From Selaginella tamariscina (taxonomy: Eukaryota; Streptophyta; Lycopodiopsida; Selaginellales; Selaginellaceae), in assembly GCA_003024785.1 (NCBI GenBank), contig PUQB01000112.1, positions 496,010-560,009 on the forward strand: a stretch of DNA of 64,000 nt, written 5' to 3'. How positions within the stretch are numbered: the first letter of the stretch is position 1; the number at the start of each line of letters is the position of its first letter. Position numbers and translations under genes: made by a program. Positions 26,190 through 39,186 of the stretch are shown piece after piece. The notes beneath the pieces were generated by a model, which was not told the DNA's origin, did no database searches, and saw only the letters and a program-made list of their open reading frames with translations.

Positions 26190-27593
26190 TCAACCGCACT
26201 GATCAGGTGTGATCCCCATCTGCTTGTTGGCATTGTCAATGGAGATTCTGAACGTCTGCTGCTGCACGTTACCGATGATACTGAAGGCCTCGTCCTCGGG
26301 CGCAAACGCAAGGCAGTAGGTCCCTGCTCGTCGACATTCACAAGAATCCCATCGGCGGGGAGGGCCATGGTGGCGCCGCCTGCAAACTCCAGGGCCACGC
26401 TGGGAACTCTGGCAGTCTTCATCCCGGACAAATCGTAGCACGTGTCAAAGAGGGAAATCCCCGCAGTACTGGGGTAGTTCACCATGGAGCGAAACGCATC
26501 CCTGAGTACCACGTATGCTCGGGTAGTCAGACGGGTGATGGCCGTCCCCGAGTCGAGTATCACCCCGCCGGTTCCCCTCGGTCCCATCACGAATGCATTC
26601 GGTGGTATACGTTCGTTCAGCAGGGATCCTCCCACGCGAATCCCAGACAGAGACACGTAGTAGTACGTACTCAGTCTCTTGTTGTCAAGAATTGGAGTCA
26701 GTTTCGCCTGAGCCGGGACAGATCTCGGACCGAACATGAGCTCGGAGGCGGTCACACTGTCTCTCCTCGGTAGACAATACGAGAAAGTGGCGTTTGTCTG
26801 TGTCGGGAAAGACAGTGGACCCCTTCCCAAACCGAGGAGACCGGCAGCCCCGTGGAAGAGCCCCTGATTGTTCCGTCCACACCCCATTGCGACATTAGTG
26901 ACGTCATGCTTCCCAAACCTCAGGGTCTCTGTCGAGAAATCCCCGACCGTGAACGACCCGTCTCCGTACGACACCTGGTACATACAGTGATGGTCGCTCT
27001 TGGAGCAGCCTCTTACCTTGAGCTTGACACAGAGGGAGCTCTCGCAAGAGAGCGGCTTGAACGAGGACGACATGGAAGGATTGAAAATGGGATCCTGCTG
27101 TCGGTAACACTTCTTACAAGGCGCACATTGTATCCAAGAGATGTCGCTACCGGTGTCGGCTACCATGTAGACGTGTCGGACTGGCGTTCCGATGCCGATC
27201 CTCGCGAAGTAATCGCCGGATCCGCCAGCAATTCCGGAGACGAGCGGGCTTGCAAATCCCTTCCCTCCTCTCCTGTGACGCGCGTAGACGGGATTCACGA
27301 TTGGATTTGTCAAATCCGTTCGCTGCAAGCGAGATTTCGTCTGCAATTGCCCTGCTACGGAGAAGATCTCTCTGGAGCTCCCTCAGAATGAGCGACTTCG
27401 TGCCGGAATTCGCTGTCCGGAGTGGTGAAACCGGTGATTCCCTGTGCAGTAATCCGGGATGTACCTGTTCCGCAGCCGGATTGCTCGTATCCGGTGTGCC
27501 GATTCGGAGTATAACATACTCATCTTGCATTCCATACGAGATATACAACAACAAGAGAAGAAAAACGAAGGACTTCATAACTATGAGGTGCAT
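26190..27593 (-). CDS. nepenthesin-like aspartic protease (A1 family)
   Basis: Secreted plant endopeptidase type, intronless, about 465 residues. It starts at 27593 or at the second Met (MKSFVFLLLLLYISYG), which begins a clear signal peptide. The pro-region follows, then GGSGDYFARIGIGTP, catalytic motif 1 VADTGSDISW, a cysteine cluster of the nepenthesin insert (CAPCKKCYRQQDPIF), the tyrosine flap YGDGSFTVGDF and catalytic motif 2 VILDSGTAITRL. The end is IIGNVQQQTFRISIDN and PDQCG. Both Asp residues are present. Two frame breaks occur: one between about 27250 and 27340 in the pro-region, and one in the CCC run at 26322-26324 (one G missing on the coding strand, before TYCLAFAPE). It lies head-to-head with TAF11. 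Confidence 0.87.
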
Positions 27594-28208
27594 TTTCTCT
27601 GCTCTCTCTTTTGATTATGAAATGCTCAATCCAACGGCTCAGGTATGCAGGCCGTTGGATGCCGACTATCTGACCGGTGGCGATCGTCCACGAGGGCAAG
27701 CCGAGTGGCAGATATCCAACGGTTCTTTGTCTTTACTACTGGGGCCGTTAGATGGGGACCTCACCATTGATCTTAATGGCGGTGGGAGGCGGTATCCTAT
27801 GTGAATATTCTAATAACTGTTAAAGTTATCGGACAAGGGCCTATTAAAAGTCAATGTAATTAGAAAAGGAGTTGACAGTACATGACCACGTCTTGCCTTG
27901 TGTTTTTGTCCATGTGACAAGAACATGACAACATGAATGCACCGGCATACACACGCGCACGTACGTGCGTGCGTGCGTGCGTGTGGCTTATTTTTTGTTT
28001 GGTACATGAGATGCAGCTCACTTGCACCTGGCTTGTGGGAATACATACACACAGTCAGGTACATATGTGTGTCAGGTCATACATTTGTTATATACATGCG
28101 CAGCATATATAGTCATATATTTCTGTACGACGTCATTTACCGTACATGTCAAACAGAGACCGTACGCTAAATACGAGATTTTGCCCTAAAAAGATTAGGG
28201 TTTTTTGA
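27594..28208. promoter_or_regulatory. divergent promoter region (protease / TAF11) with four ATCCAACGG-type elements
   Basis: The spacer between two head-to-head starts contains ATCCAACGG at 27629-27637 and 27714-27722 and its reverse form CCGTTGGAT at 27652-27660, with a variant CCGTTAGAT at 27745-27753. The pairs face each other. A TTAGGGTTTT motif sits at 28195-28204, five bases before the TAF11 ATG. Confidence 0.5.
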
Positions 28209-28998
28209 ATGGCGAGCATTGGCGATGGCGATGGCGGCGATTCTCCGTTGCTGTCGGATGATGACGAGGAGCCGGAGCCGGAGCCGGAGCAGGAGGAGCC
28301 GGTGAGAAATGCGCCAAGCGATGATGAAGGTGATAGAATTAGCAGATTTAACACATAATAATATGTATGTAAGTATTATTTCAGAAGGGGAAGGAGATGC
28401 AGGAGGTGAAGGTGAAGGTGATGGTGGTGCAGAGGTGGAAGCTGAAGCTGAAGGAGATGCTGCTGAAGAAGATGAAGATCAGATGGATTCCAGCCGTCAA
28501 GAGCAGCCCATCGTTGATATGAATCGAGTCCAGTAAGCGTGTGTGTGTGTGTGTGTAACCCGAACTATATGTCTCTTATATATGAGAAGTTAACAAATAC
28601 AATACATAAGTTGTGTGTGTAATAATGTAGATAAGTTTAAAGAGTTTCGGAAGAGCTTGATTGCAATGTGGGAAGCTGTATATATACATATCAACTTCAA
28701 CTATGTGATAATGTTACTATAATATGAAGTTCTCATTACATAACACTAACATTGTGTGTGTGTGTGTCTATATATAATATATAATATAATATATATAATA
28801 TATATATATATATATAAGACATAATGTAAACGTAAATGTATACATATGTATAGGCACTTAGTGTGTTGTGTGTGTAGACACGAGATATTTGAAACTAACT
28901 GTATACAATGCTGTATGTATATTGACAAAGTTTACATTGCATAGGACTTAATAATAATAACGTATTCTACTTATATATCACCATAGATATAAAGTACA

Positions 28999-29048
<50 letters not shown>

Positions 29049-29662
29049 GTGTATATTGTGTACAGGGAAGCGATGACGCAGTTCACGCCTGATCAGCTGA
29101 ATAGATACGAGCATTACCGACGTTCAGGATTTTCCAAGAACACAATGCGTAAGGTAAATATAATTGATTTCTTATTTAATTATATTACTCATTTTCTCTC
29201 AAATGTAGTTGGTGCAAAGCATTGCTGGATGCTCCGTCACGGTTCCCATGGCAATTGTCATGGGCGGTCTTGCTAAGATGTTTGTGGGAGATGTCGTCGA
29301 AACAGGTAAGGTTCTACACACATATGTTTTCTGTGTATGCACAGATATATATCAGGTGTATCTGTTCTTAAAACTAATCTATATCGGGTCTGAATATAAG
29401 TATATGATGAAATGGATAACTCTCTCTCTACTGTTGTTGATAAACATTGTATCTGGTAGCAATCAGATATGATGTGTTACTAATGCTATATATCATACGC
29501 AAGTACATGTATTAACCTTGCTTTATGTAAACAGCACGCATAATAATGTCGGAACAGAACGAAGAGGGGCCAATACGGCCACGTTATCTTCGTCAAGCTT
29601 ACCGAAGATTAAAACTTGAAGGAAAGCTTCCTGTGAGGTCCCGGCCCAGCCTTTTTCACTAG
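28209..29662 (+). CDS. TAF11: TFIID subunit TAF11, 5 exons, intact
   Basis: Histone-fold subunit of the general transcription factor TFIID, which pairs with TAF13 near TBP. Exons: 28209-28329, 28385-28532, 29066-29153, 29209-29305 and 29535-29662; all phases join and no break is seen. The N-terminal 90 residues are acidic and low-complexity (EPEPEPEQEEP, GEGEGDGGAEVEAEAEGD). The conserved core begins QEAMTQFTPDQLNRYEHYRR and continues SIAGCSVTVPMAIVMGGLAK, MFVGDVVETARIIM, GPIRPRYLRQAYRRLKLEGK, close to plant and animal TAF11. The protein ends RPSLFH. Intron 2 (533 bp) carries (GT)n, (TA)n and a 43-bp (GA)n tract. Confidence 0.93.
29003..29046. repeat. (GA)n microsatellite in TAF11 intron 2
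   Basis: About 22 uninterrupted AG units ending 20 bp before the exon 3 acceptor, on the side where a pyrimidine tract would normally be. Confidence 0.9.
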
Positions 29663-29948
29663 AACCTCACCGCAGGAAAAAAAAAACAACCAGAAATTAT
29701 AAATCACAAAATTTAATGTAAAATTTTAGTGTTAATTCATTCGCGTACTAACTAAAGTATTCAGCTGTATAATATATATAAAAGGTAAGTCATATGATGA
29801 CATAACATCATGGAAAAGCATGTTTACAGGAATCGCGGCTTGCAGAAGAAATGTACACACGGTAGCAAAAACTGTACGTGTGTGCGTGGGTGCGTGCGTG
29901 TGTGTGTGAGAGAGATGCTTATGTTAACATACTAAACAGTGGAAAAGG

Positions 29949-31804
29949 GTTTCACCGGCGTTGCTTGATGCACTCAAGTGTGGGAAAAGAAAGGACCTGG
30001 AAGAAGGGAAGAAGATCCACAAGGATGCGGTTGAAGTGGCTGCTTAAACAACAGGTACGTAGTTAACGCTCTGATAAACATGTACAACAAGTGCGGATGC
30101 ACGAGGGACGCTCGAGCTGTTTTCGATGACATGCTTCAACGGGATGTCGTTATATGGACAAGTCTCATTCTGGGATACGTGGAGAATGGGGAAAGCCTTA
30201 AAGCTTTAAACTTGTTCAGGAGCATGGACTGTGAACCAGACCGTCCTGCATTTGTCGCCGCACTCAAGGCCTGTGCGAAGTTAGCTAGTGAGAGTTCGTC
30301 AAATGCACAGTTTTGTTTAGAAACTGGGATGGCCATTCAGAGACAAACAAATGTACGTGGACTTGATGGAGATGTAGTGGTAGGAAACACTCTGGTGCAT
30401 ATGTATAGTAAATGTGGGAGCATGAGGGATGCTCGTGCTGTTTTCGACAGCATGATACACAGAAGCCCTGCCTCATGGACCAGTCTCATTATGGGATACG
30501 TCGAAAACGGGGAGAGCATAGAAGCTATGGAGATGTTCATTGCGATGGACTGCCAACCGGACTCTCGTACATTAGTTGCAGCACTGAGGGCGTGTAGGCG
30601 TTCTTCGTTAGAGAAAGGGATGGCCATTCATAAGCAAGCCATCGAACATGGATTCCATACAGATATGTTCGTGGCTACCAGCTTGGTGGAGATGTACAGC
30701 AAGTGCGGGAGCATGGAGGATGCCCAGGCGGTTTTCAACGGTGTTACCCGGCCTGACGTAGTTTTATGGACCAGTCTCATTCTGGGATACGTCGAAAACA
30801 AGGAGAGTGTGTTAGCTTTGGAAGCTTTCTGGACTGGACTGTGAACCGGATTGTACTACACTCGTTGCTGCACTCAAGGCTTGTGCAGGTTTAGAGTCGG
30901 ACCGGCAGTTTTGTTTAGAGAATGGGATGGCCATTCATAGACAAGCCAAGGAGCGTGGGTTTGACAGAGGGACAATGGTGGCAAACAGCTTGGTGCACAT
31001 GTATAGCAAATGTGGGAGCATGCAGGATGCCCGTTCTGTGCTGGAGAACATGGATAATCCCACTGTTGTCTCATGGACGAGCCTCAATCATGGGATTATG
31101 TGGAGAATGGGGAAAGCCTGGTTGCTATGGAACTGTTCACTAACATGGACTGTGAGCCAAGTGGTGTCACATACGTTGCTGCACTGAAGTCGTGTAGTAA
31201 CCTGGGAGCACTTGCAGTTGGGGAAGGGATTCATGCTCAGATATGTAAGCTTGGGTTAGAAGACGACCGTGTAGTGACAAACTCTTTGGTGGAGTTTTAT
31301 ACGAAGTGTTGTAGAATGACAGGTGCTGAGTATGTGTTTGTGACGAGTTCTTTTCCGGATATAGTTTCTTGGACATGCTTGATAGAAGGATATAGCTCCC
31401 TTGGAAATGCATCCCGCGTGTTTAGTCTGGTAAGGGATATGAAGGAAGGTGATCTGGAACTGGACGGTGTTGTCTTACTCTCCATATTTAAAGCTTGCAG
31501 TCACGCAGGAATGGTGGAACACGGTAGAGAATGTTTCAAGTACATGCTCGAGTATGGTATACCTCCGACGGTTGAACACTATACATGTATGGTTGATATG
31601 TTTGCGAGAGCTAACCGACTTGAAGAAGCGTTTTCGATCATCGAAAACATGCCGTTTGAAGCGGATAGTTTTGTATGGACGAGCTTGTTAGCTGCTTGTA
31701 AGAGTTTGAATAACCTTGAACTTGGTAAGGTGGCTTTTGATGCCTTGGGAGATAACTCACCTGCGTATGTACTCATGAGTGACATGTACAGGAAGATGGA
31801 ATGA
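29949..31804 (+). CDS. PLS-class PPR protein with E-type C-terminus, frame-broken
   Basis: Organelle RNA-binding protein of the class used in C-to-U editing or RNA maturation; no DYW deaminase domain is present. There is one long exon region without introns. It starts near ALLDALKCGKRKDLEEGKKI and continues with repeated units: NALINMYNKCGCTRDARAVF, DVVIWTSLILGYVENGES, NTLVHMYSKCGSMRDARAVF, SLVEMYSKCGSMEDAQAVF, SLVHMYSKCGSMQDARSVLE and SLVEFYTKCCRM. The end (HYTCMVDMFARANRLEEAFS, WTSLLAACKSLNNLELGKVA, YVLMSDMYRKME-stop) is an E1-like tail, cut short. Frame breaks occur at about 30036-30064 (with a stop), 30826-30841 and 31086-31096 (two extra bases). Adjacent repeats are very alike, so unequal exchange is plausible. 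It may be a recent pseudogene. Confidence 0.75.
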
Positions 31805-32858
31805 TATAGAATCAACTTGATATCATTCTTACCTCCAATTATGAACTCTTATAAATACTATATTATGTGTATATGCGTATATTTATATAGAACTCTTATT
31901 TCCTGTTGGTCTAAATTTAACTATTAAAATTTAGATGCAAATTAAACAATATATGGGAATGTACTATTTCCTGTTGGTCTAAATTTAACTATTAAAATTT
32001 AGATGCAAATTAAACAATATATGGGAATGTACTACTTAAATTTGATTCTTAAATTTTCTTTGTATTGTAAAATGTAAATAGATTATAATAATAACTGTGT
32101 ATTATACATCAATTAGTATCTCAATTTTTTTTCATTCAAATTTAACTTAATAAAATTTAGATGCAAACTAAACAATATATAGGAATGTACTATTTAATTT
32201 GATTGTTAAATTTTTTTATACAATATTATATTTTTATACAATTCTGTATTTAATTAGACTATAATAATATTATAACTAATAATGTATATACTTGAAATAA
32301 TATATCCAACTAGTGTTACAAATTTAATATGTTAATATAATGAGTCTATACCAAGTTATATAGTATGAATAAACAAGTAATTATCAGTTGAAACTGTTTT
32401 GGCTGACGATTTTCCATTATTGATAGAGTTTATAATCATGTTTAAAAGGTTTAGTTTATTTATATAAATAAATAATTTAGTTTTACCTCACGTGATTTAT
32501 TTACTTTTATATTAACATATAAACTGAAATTCATGTAATATTTCCTAACTCTAATAGATTTCCATATCCTGTTTTAAACACGTTCACACGACACCATTGT
32601 TATGTATCCTATGGATGAACAACTACACAGATCAGATATATAGCAAGCCAACATATATCAATATAATAAATGTTATTTTTACATTAGATCATTTGTATAT
32701 TAACACTAAACAGCAGATTATAGCATAAAACACGTGAGAATAGACTAATAATTTAGCTAGCATTATTCAAACTCACTAACCTGAAGCCCAGGTGGCACGT
32801 GATCCGACCGCAGGTTCACAGCCTATACAAAACTCCTCGCTATCAAAACTTTGCTTCT
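31805..32858. other. AT-rich intergenic region
   Basis: No gene seen. It contains the 68-bp tandem duplication listed separately and lies between the 3' ends of the PLS PPR gene and the bZIP gene. Confidence 0.5.
31898..32034. repeat. 68-bp tandem duplication plus a diverged third copy
   Basis: The unit starting tcctgttggtctaaatttaa at 31901 recurs exactly at 31969. A diverged third copy (taaaatttagatgcaaacta) lies at about 32140-32215. The first two copies are nearly identical, so the duplication is recent. Confidence 0.85.
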
Positions 32859-33967
32859 CTAAAAGGAACTCGTCCTCCTCAGCCCAGTTCGGGTTGCCTC
32901 CCCCTTGCTTCTCTCCAACAATGAGAATATGTCCATAACCTACACAACATGCCTTCTCGTCAATATATGTAATATGTTATCATTATTTAATATTGAACTT
33001 AATATAAACGAAATCAGACTATTCAAGTAGGATTACTAACAATGATTGTATTAATATTATTAATATTAACTAATGTAAAAGAATCCAGCATCCAAGATAC
33101 ATATATAAGCATACAACACACCCGTGTGCTCAGTCGTATTACGTAGTGAAACAAAAACATCACAAGGCTTCAAACAAAACTTATGTCCTAGTATTAACTA
33201 ATAATCTAGCTCGTAGTAGTAGCACGAACAGTCGGAGTTAAGTAACTGTCACTATTAAGAGCATATAACATCTATTTGGTGTAACTCCCTGCTTTATTCT
33301 AAATGATCTAACGCTCAAGTAGTTACGTGCTAAAATGAAGGTGTCATATCTATAAGCGTCTTTCTACTGTCACATACATAAGCACTTAAATATCCCCTCG
33401 TATGCCCTCGTAATGAAATTATTGTGTTAATATTTGTGTTTCATAGCCATTTCCATGTATATCGCCTAGTTCTATTATTATTTATAATTATTATATAGCT
33501 GACTTAACGTGATAATGATAATATTAACAATAATAATAATAATTAAGTACCTTCTTCCGCCACCTTGCATGAGAAACCTACACACAGATTATGTCAGCAT
33601 TGGGTTTGTCTCTTCCACTTTGTAATTATTTTCCTACCTGTTCCCTCTTTAGCGCCTCGTTCTCCTCTTTCAGGTGTGTAACCTCCGCTTCCAGCTCTGC
33701 AGTATATGCCTGCAACCATGATTTACTCATCATATGTATTTTGTATATATATATCTGTGGTGTGTGCGTGAGAGAGAGATTTTACAACTTCAGTATGTGT
33801 GTCTGGTGTGTTACTACGATTACTTATAAATATATCATTAAATGCCGGTACTTATTATTATTAGTTGTTAACATAATAACAAAAGCTGATGTATTACATC
33901 AAAGACAAATACTAAATTTGTATATAGATTTATATTTTACATATATAGACATATAATATACATATTA

Positions 33968-33998
<31 letters not shown>

Positions 33999-34016
33999 GT
34001 GTATGTTGTCTCTCTG

Positions 34017-34066
<50 letters not shown>

Positions 34067-35202
34067 ATATGTATATGTATATGTATGTATGTTACTATGA
34101 TTACATAGAAATATATCAAATACTATTTTACATATATAGACATGCATATGCATACATATCACACACACACACACATAGACATATAAACCTGCTTTCTGGC
34201 TCTGGAGCGGGCAGCCGACTCGCGATTCTTGATCATCCGCCTCTGTCTGCGTTCAGCTACTTTGTCCACATAATCCCCGGGCTTATTATGCACACCGTCC
34301 GCATATGGAACATGACCGCCCCCTTCATTCTCTTGTACGACTTAGTGTCCGGCAGCATTGCATGATGGGGATAATGTTGTTGCTGCACAATCCCCATTCC
34401 CGACTGCATAAATTCCGGTAAACTTTCATCTTCTCTCTCCCTCTTCAGGCATCCATCCCCGCGTCCCCTTCCCCTCGCACAACCCTGACTTCACCAAAAA
34501 CTCCTCCAGTGTCATTTCACCTAGTGTTCTCCGAGGACCATCCAACATGTAATCCTCCTGCTGTTAATAATGTTTTGTACACACATGCACGAGGATATGC
34601 TTGGATACGCATGCTCATGTGTGCGTAATGTGTGTGTGTCTCTGAGAGAGACACCAGCTAACTTCTACGGATAGTGCATACACGTACATAATGAAGATGG
34701 TTATTATTTATGTATAAATATATATGTCGTAGATAACTTTAGTTCAAGTGGACAAGATTTCAGAGTCCAGATAAATTTAAATAGTTTAATATATCTACGA
34801 ACAGTATGCAATAATATCAAATATATATACATGTTGGTGGTCTTTCAGTATCAAATAAAGACTTCACACTCTTATAAACAATATTAATACTGTATATAAG
34901 TATAATCTATTTACCTCCTCAAAACCTTTTCCTTGCTGCGCAGACTCCTTTCCCTCGTGAATCGCCCTCCAAATCTCATCCACTGTTTTCTTGGTTGCCG
35001 CCGGATCTTCCTCGTGATCCGATGACGATTGGAAGCTCTGGGATTCATCTCCTGCTGTTGCCGCTAAGCCCTTGAGCAGCTCCTCGATGTTCATACACGC
35101 AAGCTTCTTCTCTGGCACACCCATGTTCTTGAGATCCTCTGCCACTATAGAGAAACCGGGCGATGAAGACATCAAACACTGCTCTGTGCTGATGCTTCCC
35201 AT
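32859..35202 (-). CDS. group A bZIP transcription factor (ABI5/ABF/DPBF-like), 5 exons
   Basis: ABA-pathway transcription-factor type that binds ACGT-core elements as a dimer. Exons: 35202-34915, 34560-34189, 33709-33638, 33577-33551 and 32939-32859. Exon 1 has KKTVDEIWRAIHEGK (conserved phosphorylation-type domain). Exon 2 has RRTLGEMTLEEFLVKSG, a QQQ-containing linker, then the basic region RRQRRMIKNRESAARSRARK. Exon 3 is the leucine zipper (AYTAELEAEVTHLKEENEAL). The last exon ends TGLRRTSSF, equivalent to the family's LRRT-containing tail. Exon 2 is a multiple of three long, but its middle third reads in another frame (breaks at about 34450-34485 and 34336-34345), as if one base was lost and one gained. 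Confidence 0.88.
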
Positions 35203-36696
35203 CGATTCAATGCCGCCTTATCAAAACCGCATTCTTTCTCGGGAATCCCTGCATGCAAACAGACAAGAAATAAATAAAAGAAGCTTATTTTCTTCCAAGA
35301 AAAGCTTACCGGTTTCCGATTTATCACAGATTCGATTCTTCGGCTCTACGCGCTTCATTGCATGACCCAGAAAGAACCAAAACAATCAGATTTCTTCCAA
35401 GAAACCATATAAAAACGCAAGAAAGGTCTCCACCTAGAAATGCAGCATTTTTTACAAGAAAAATGAAGAATCGATTAAAAACACGAATTTTGACAAGGAA
35501 TCGCGGATTTCCACAAGAACTTCAAGAAATTCACAAGATCGGAGGATTAAACATACCATGAATTCAACAGAAGATCGAGGAAAAAATGCTAATATTGTTT
35601 GGAAAACAGAGATTTCCGCCAGGCACAGCGGATTCAGAAAACAAACAGGATCCCGACGGAAGCGCGAGCATAACGATGCGACGCGTCGTCAAAATACCCT
35701 AAAACAGCAAATCATCCGCCCTAAACCCGAACAAAATTACAAACGTAAAATTTTTACCCCCATAGCCAAAGCTTCATCGGTGACGGGTGACCCTCACTCT
35801 TGACGGTCGCCAGTCAAGACTGTGCAATGCATCAGATCTTATGTCGCCTCATGCATTGTCAATAACACAGATGTGGATTACCATAAATCCAATGTATAAT
35901 GTGGGATTACAATGTAAAAAAGTGGCTGATTTTAAAACAATGTAACGCATTTAGTATAATATTAAAATATACTTTAAAAAAAATTGGTACAAATAAATAT
36001 ATTGATATTATTTCTTATATCAAATTGAATATTATTTGAAAATTCACATCAACCTATAATAGATTATATTAACAATTTAAAAAATATATTAGTTTTAAGT
36101 TGACTGCCATTATCTCGATCGTTGAATATTGACTGTAACAACAATGTCGATCGTGACTAACTCATTGACCAGAGTTGACTCAGGTTAAGTAAAATTAACC
36201 CCTTTATTTCTTCTTCTCTTTTTCTAATGAATTACAAGTGTATTCAAGTATGTTATATGTTAACATGATTCATTGACATACGAAGAATATTCTCTAGATA
36301 CTTGAGAAAAAGTGCAATGCATCGATCTTAGTTTCCTCATATATAATCGGAGTTGGATTGATTATATACGTTTACAAATCATCATTTGCATCGCAGAGAT
36401 GTGGCTTATTACGGATTAATCGCGTTAATCCAATACATAATGTGGAATTCATCGAAATTGGCTAAAATGTATATAAATCAGCCACATAAATCAATAAATC
36501 CTGTACTAATCTCGCACATCGTTCTTCAGCGAGGCTCTTCAATGAGACCCCCTCGCTGCTTTTTAGTGTGCTTAACTAGACCCTAAATGAAACCCTAATT
36601 TGATAAAATGTTCTTGGCTCGAATCCTGTAAGTAGCCGATTATTTAAAGAGTTACGGTTAGGTTCAGAAGGGTTTAGGGTTCTTGCGCAACAGGCT
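35203..36696. other. spacer between bZIP and UTP6 starts
   Basis: Divergent upstream region. Plus-strand frames at 35358-35803 are A-rich leader-type sequence, not a gene. A diverged duplication links agtgcaatgcatcagatctt (about 35822) with agtgcaatgcatcgatctta (about 36311). GGATTAA-TCGCG-TTAATCC, an inverted repeat, lies at 36413-36431. TAGGGTTTAGGG-type telo-box sequence at 36668-36681 precedes the UTP6 ATG. Confidence 0.5.
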
Positions 36697-37507
36697 ATGG
36701 CGGACACGGTGAATGCGCAGCTGGAGCTTATGCTCCCGGAGCTGGAGGATCTAGAGAAATGGGGATTGTTCACCAGGTCAGAGATTAAGGAGATCGTTCG
36801 CCGGCGCAGGGAATTTGAGTACCAATTGAAGCGCCCCTCCCGAATCAAAGACGACTACCTCAGGTTCTCGTGTAATGCATGTATGTATATCGCATTTATA
36901 TCAAATATTCCTTCAAAGATTAATTTGTGCTCATGTGTGCATGTTATACATATATACTTGTTTGGCATATATATTATGCATACAGTAGAAGGCATGGTAT
37001 TATAGTTTATGTTTCAAACATATTAGAAGTAGGCATTAAAGAATGTATCTAACTGCAATGGCTTTAATTTACTTTGAGCTCGTGCGGCACAAATACACAC
37101 AACTTATAAGATCAAACTGAGAACGTTCTTATTTATACTTATCTACGTTATATACGAGCGCTACTGAAATGTCCTTATAGTATGTACAAGTAATATGACT
37201 TGGTGTATACTAGGTATATAGAATACGAGAAGCAGCTAGAACAGCTTCGGAAAATACGAAAGAAGGCGGTGTTGGTGGATCTTAAAGCGGCAGGAAAGAG
37301 CTGGACTGGTCATCTTTGTGATCGAGCCGCTACCAATAGAATCATTGGCATTTACAAGCGCGCAGTTACTAGATTTCAGAATGATCTCGGACTCTGGTTG
37401 CAGTATCTCGAGTTTTCAAGGCTCAATAGTCCCAGCCACATGCGTCGGGTACGTTTAATATCTACGTATATCTAAGACATTTGTATAATATATGCCGAAT
37501 GTGCATT

Positions 37508-37551
<44 letters not shown>

Positions 37552-39151
37552 ATCGATCTGTTATAATACTATTTATCAAGTAAACATGAAAATTATCTAT
37601 TCTAATAGATATATAATTCAGGCTTTAGCAAAGGCTGTTCAACTACACCCACACGTACCAGGGCTTTGGATGTATGCAGCACAATGGGACTTTGAGGAAA
37701 ACTTAAACGTGACTGCTGCGAGAGCACTAATGCAGAGGGGGCTTCGTATGTGTCCGCATTCTGAAGATTTATGGGTGGAATATTTTCGTATGGAGCTTAC
37801 TTATGCGCACAAGCTTAAGGCCCGGAAACTTGTTCTTGGGATTGATGGTATGATGTGTGGTGCGCGTGCGTGTTTCTGTGTTCTCTGTTTATGCATATTA
37901 TACTGCGTGGATAATGATATGAGTGCATTTTATTATATCTGCGAATTGTTTTAGTAAATCTTCTTCAATTCCCTTCATTCCCTGTAGCGATATATCGTTT
38001 AATTGTGCATCTCTCTCTCTCCAGTATGTGCTCGTTACCTTATATTGGCATTCGATATATTAATGTGCTAAATATTTTGTATACTTTATGAACGTATATT
38101 ATCTTGAAGTAAATAATAATCATAATCATATACTGCAGCAAAAGAAAAAAACACAAACGCTGAGCAGGAGAGTGAACTTAGCGTGAAATTGGCCAGAGTT
38201 ATTTACCGAAATGCGATTGCTTCTATACCATCCAGTAGTAGGTATTTACTATATACAAACTATATAAGTTATATCAGTTTTGTTTCAACATTATAACTAA
38301 ATATATATGTATGTATTCAATACATTATGTAATCTGTATGCACATCATCATGGATTCATGTACTTATGACGTATGTGTATATTGGCAGGTTCCGACAAAG
38401 GTTTATCGAAGTACTAGATGAATGCGGATATTCGCTTTCAACGGTTGAAGATGAGATTTTTGCTAGCATTATAGAGGATTTTCCAAAAATGAGAGTTGCT
38501 ATGATTGGAAAGCCAACCGCTGTTTAAAGAACAGTTCGTGGGAGAACGCTGTTCAGGTGACTGGTTATAGATGCGTATTATTAAGTAAGCTAAATATTTT
38601 ACAGGTTTACGAAGATGGTGTGCGAGCCGTTCCTTCACCTCACATGTTTCGAGCTGTATGCAAAGTTCCTTGAGAGCCTCTTGGATTCTGAACATATTCC
38701 GGAGTCTGGGAATATTCAAATCGTGGATAAACTTTGCCAGCTTTACGAGATTAGCGCGAAAGCATGCCCAAGTGTAAACCTCGTGGAATCCCATGTTCAA
38801 TTCCTGGCCAGGCAGGGACTACTAGAAAAAGCAAGGGATCTCTCTATGCAATTCTTAAGGTATATCCATCGTATTGATCTAATGGTTAACCGTGCATAAT
38901 AATATTATTCGTATAATGCATATAGAAAGTAAGTTACTCCATTTTATATATATGTATGTTATTTTGGTACTTATATTAATATTAGATAGCATTGTTTCAG
39001 TGGGAATATGCGGGAAAGCAGTAGGTTATGGATTCTAAGAATATCATTAGAGATCCAGTGCTCCGTTTTGCCAGTGGAGGATATTTCTAAGCTCTTTACC
39101 ACTGCTTTGAAGATCGTTGAATTTCCAGAGGCAACCCAACTTTGGCATATG

Positions 39152-39186
<35 letters not shown>

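Noticed and set aside
26852..27804. Long plus-strand frames of 180 codons
   Set aside because: They are antisense to the aspartic protease, which has all family motifs on the minus strand.
28309..28536. Separate acidic protein
   Set aside because: It is exon 2 of TAF11 plus part of intron 1; phases join it to the TAF11 core.
33937..34365. Open frames in bZIP intron and exon on the plus strand
   Set aside because: They are shadows of the bZIP basic-region exon and of GT/TA tracts.
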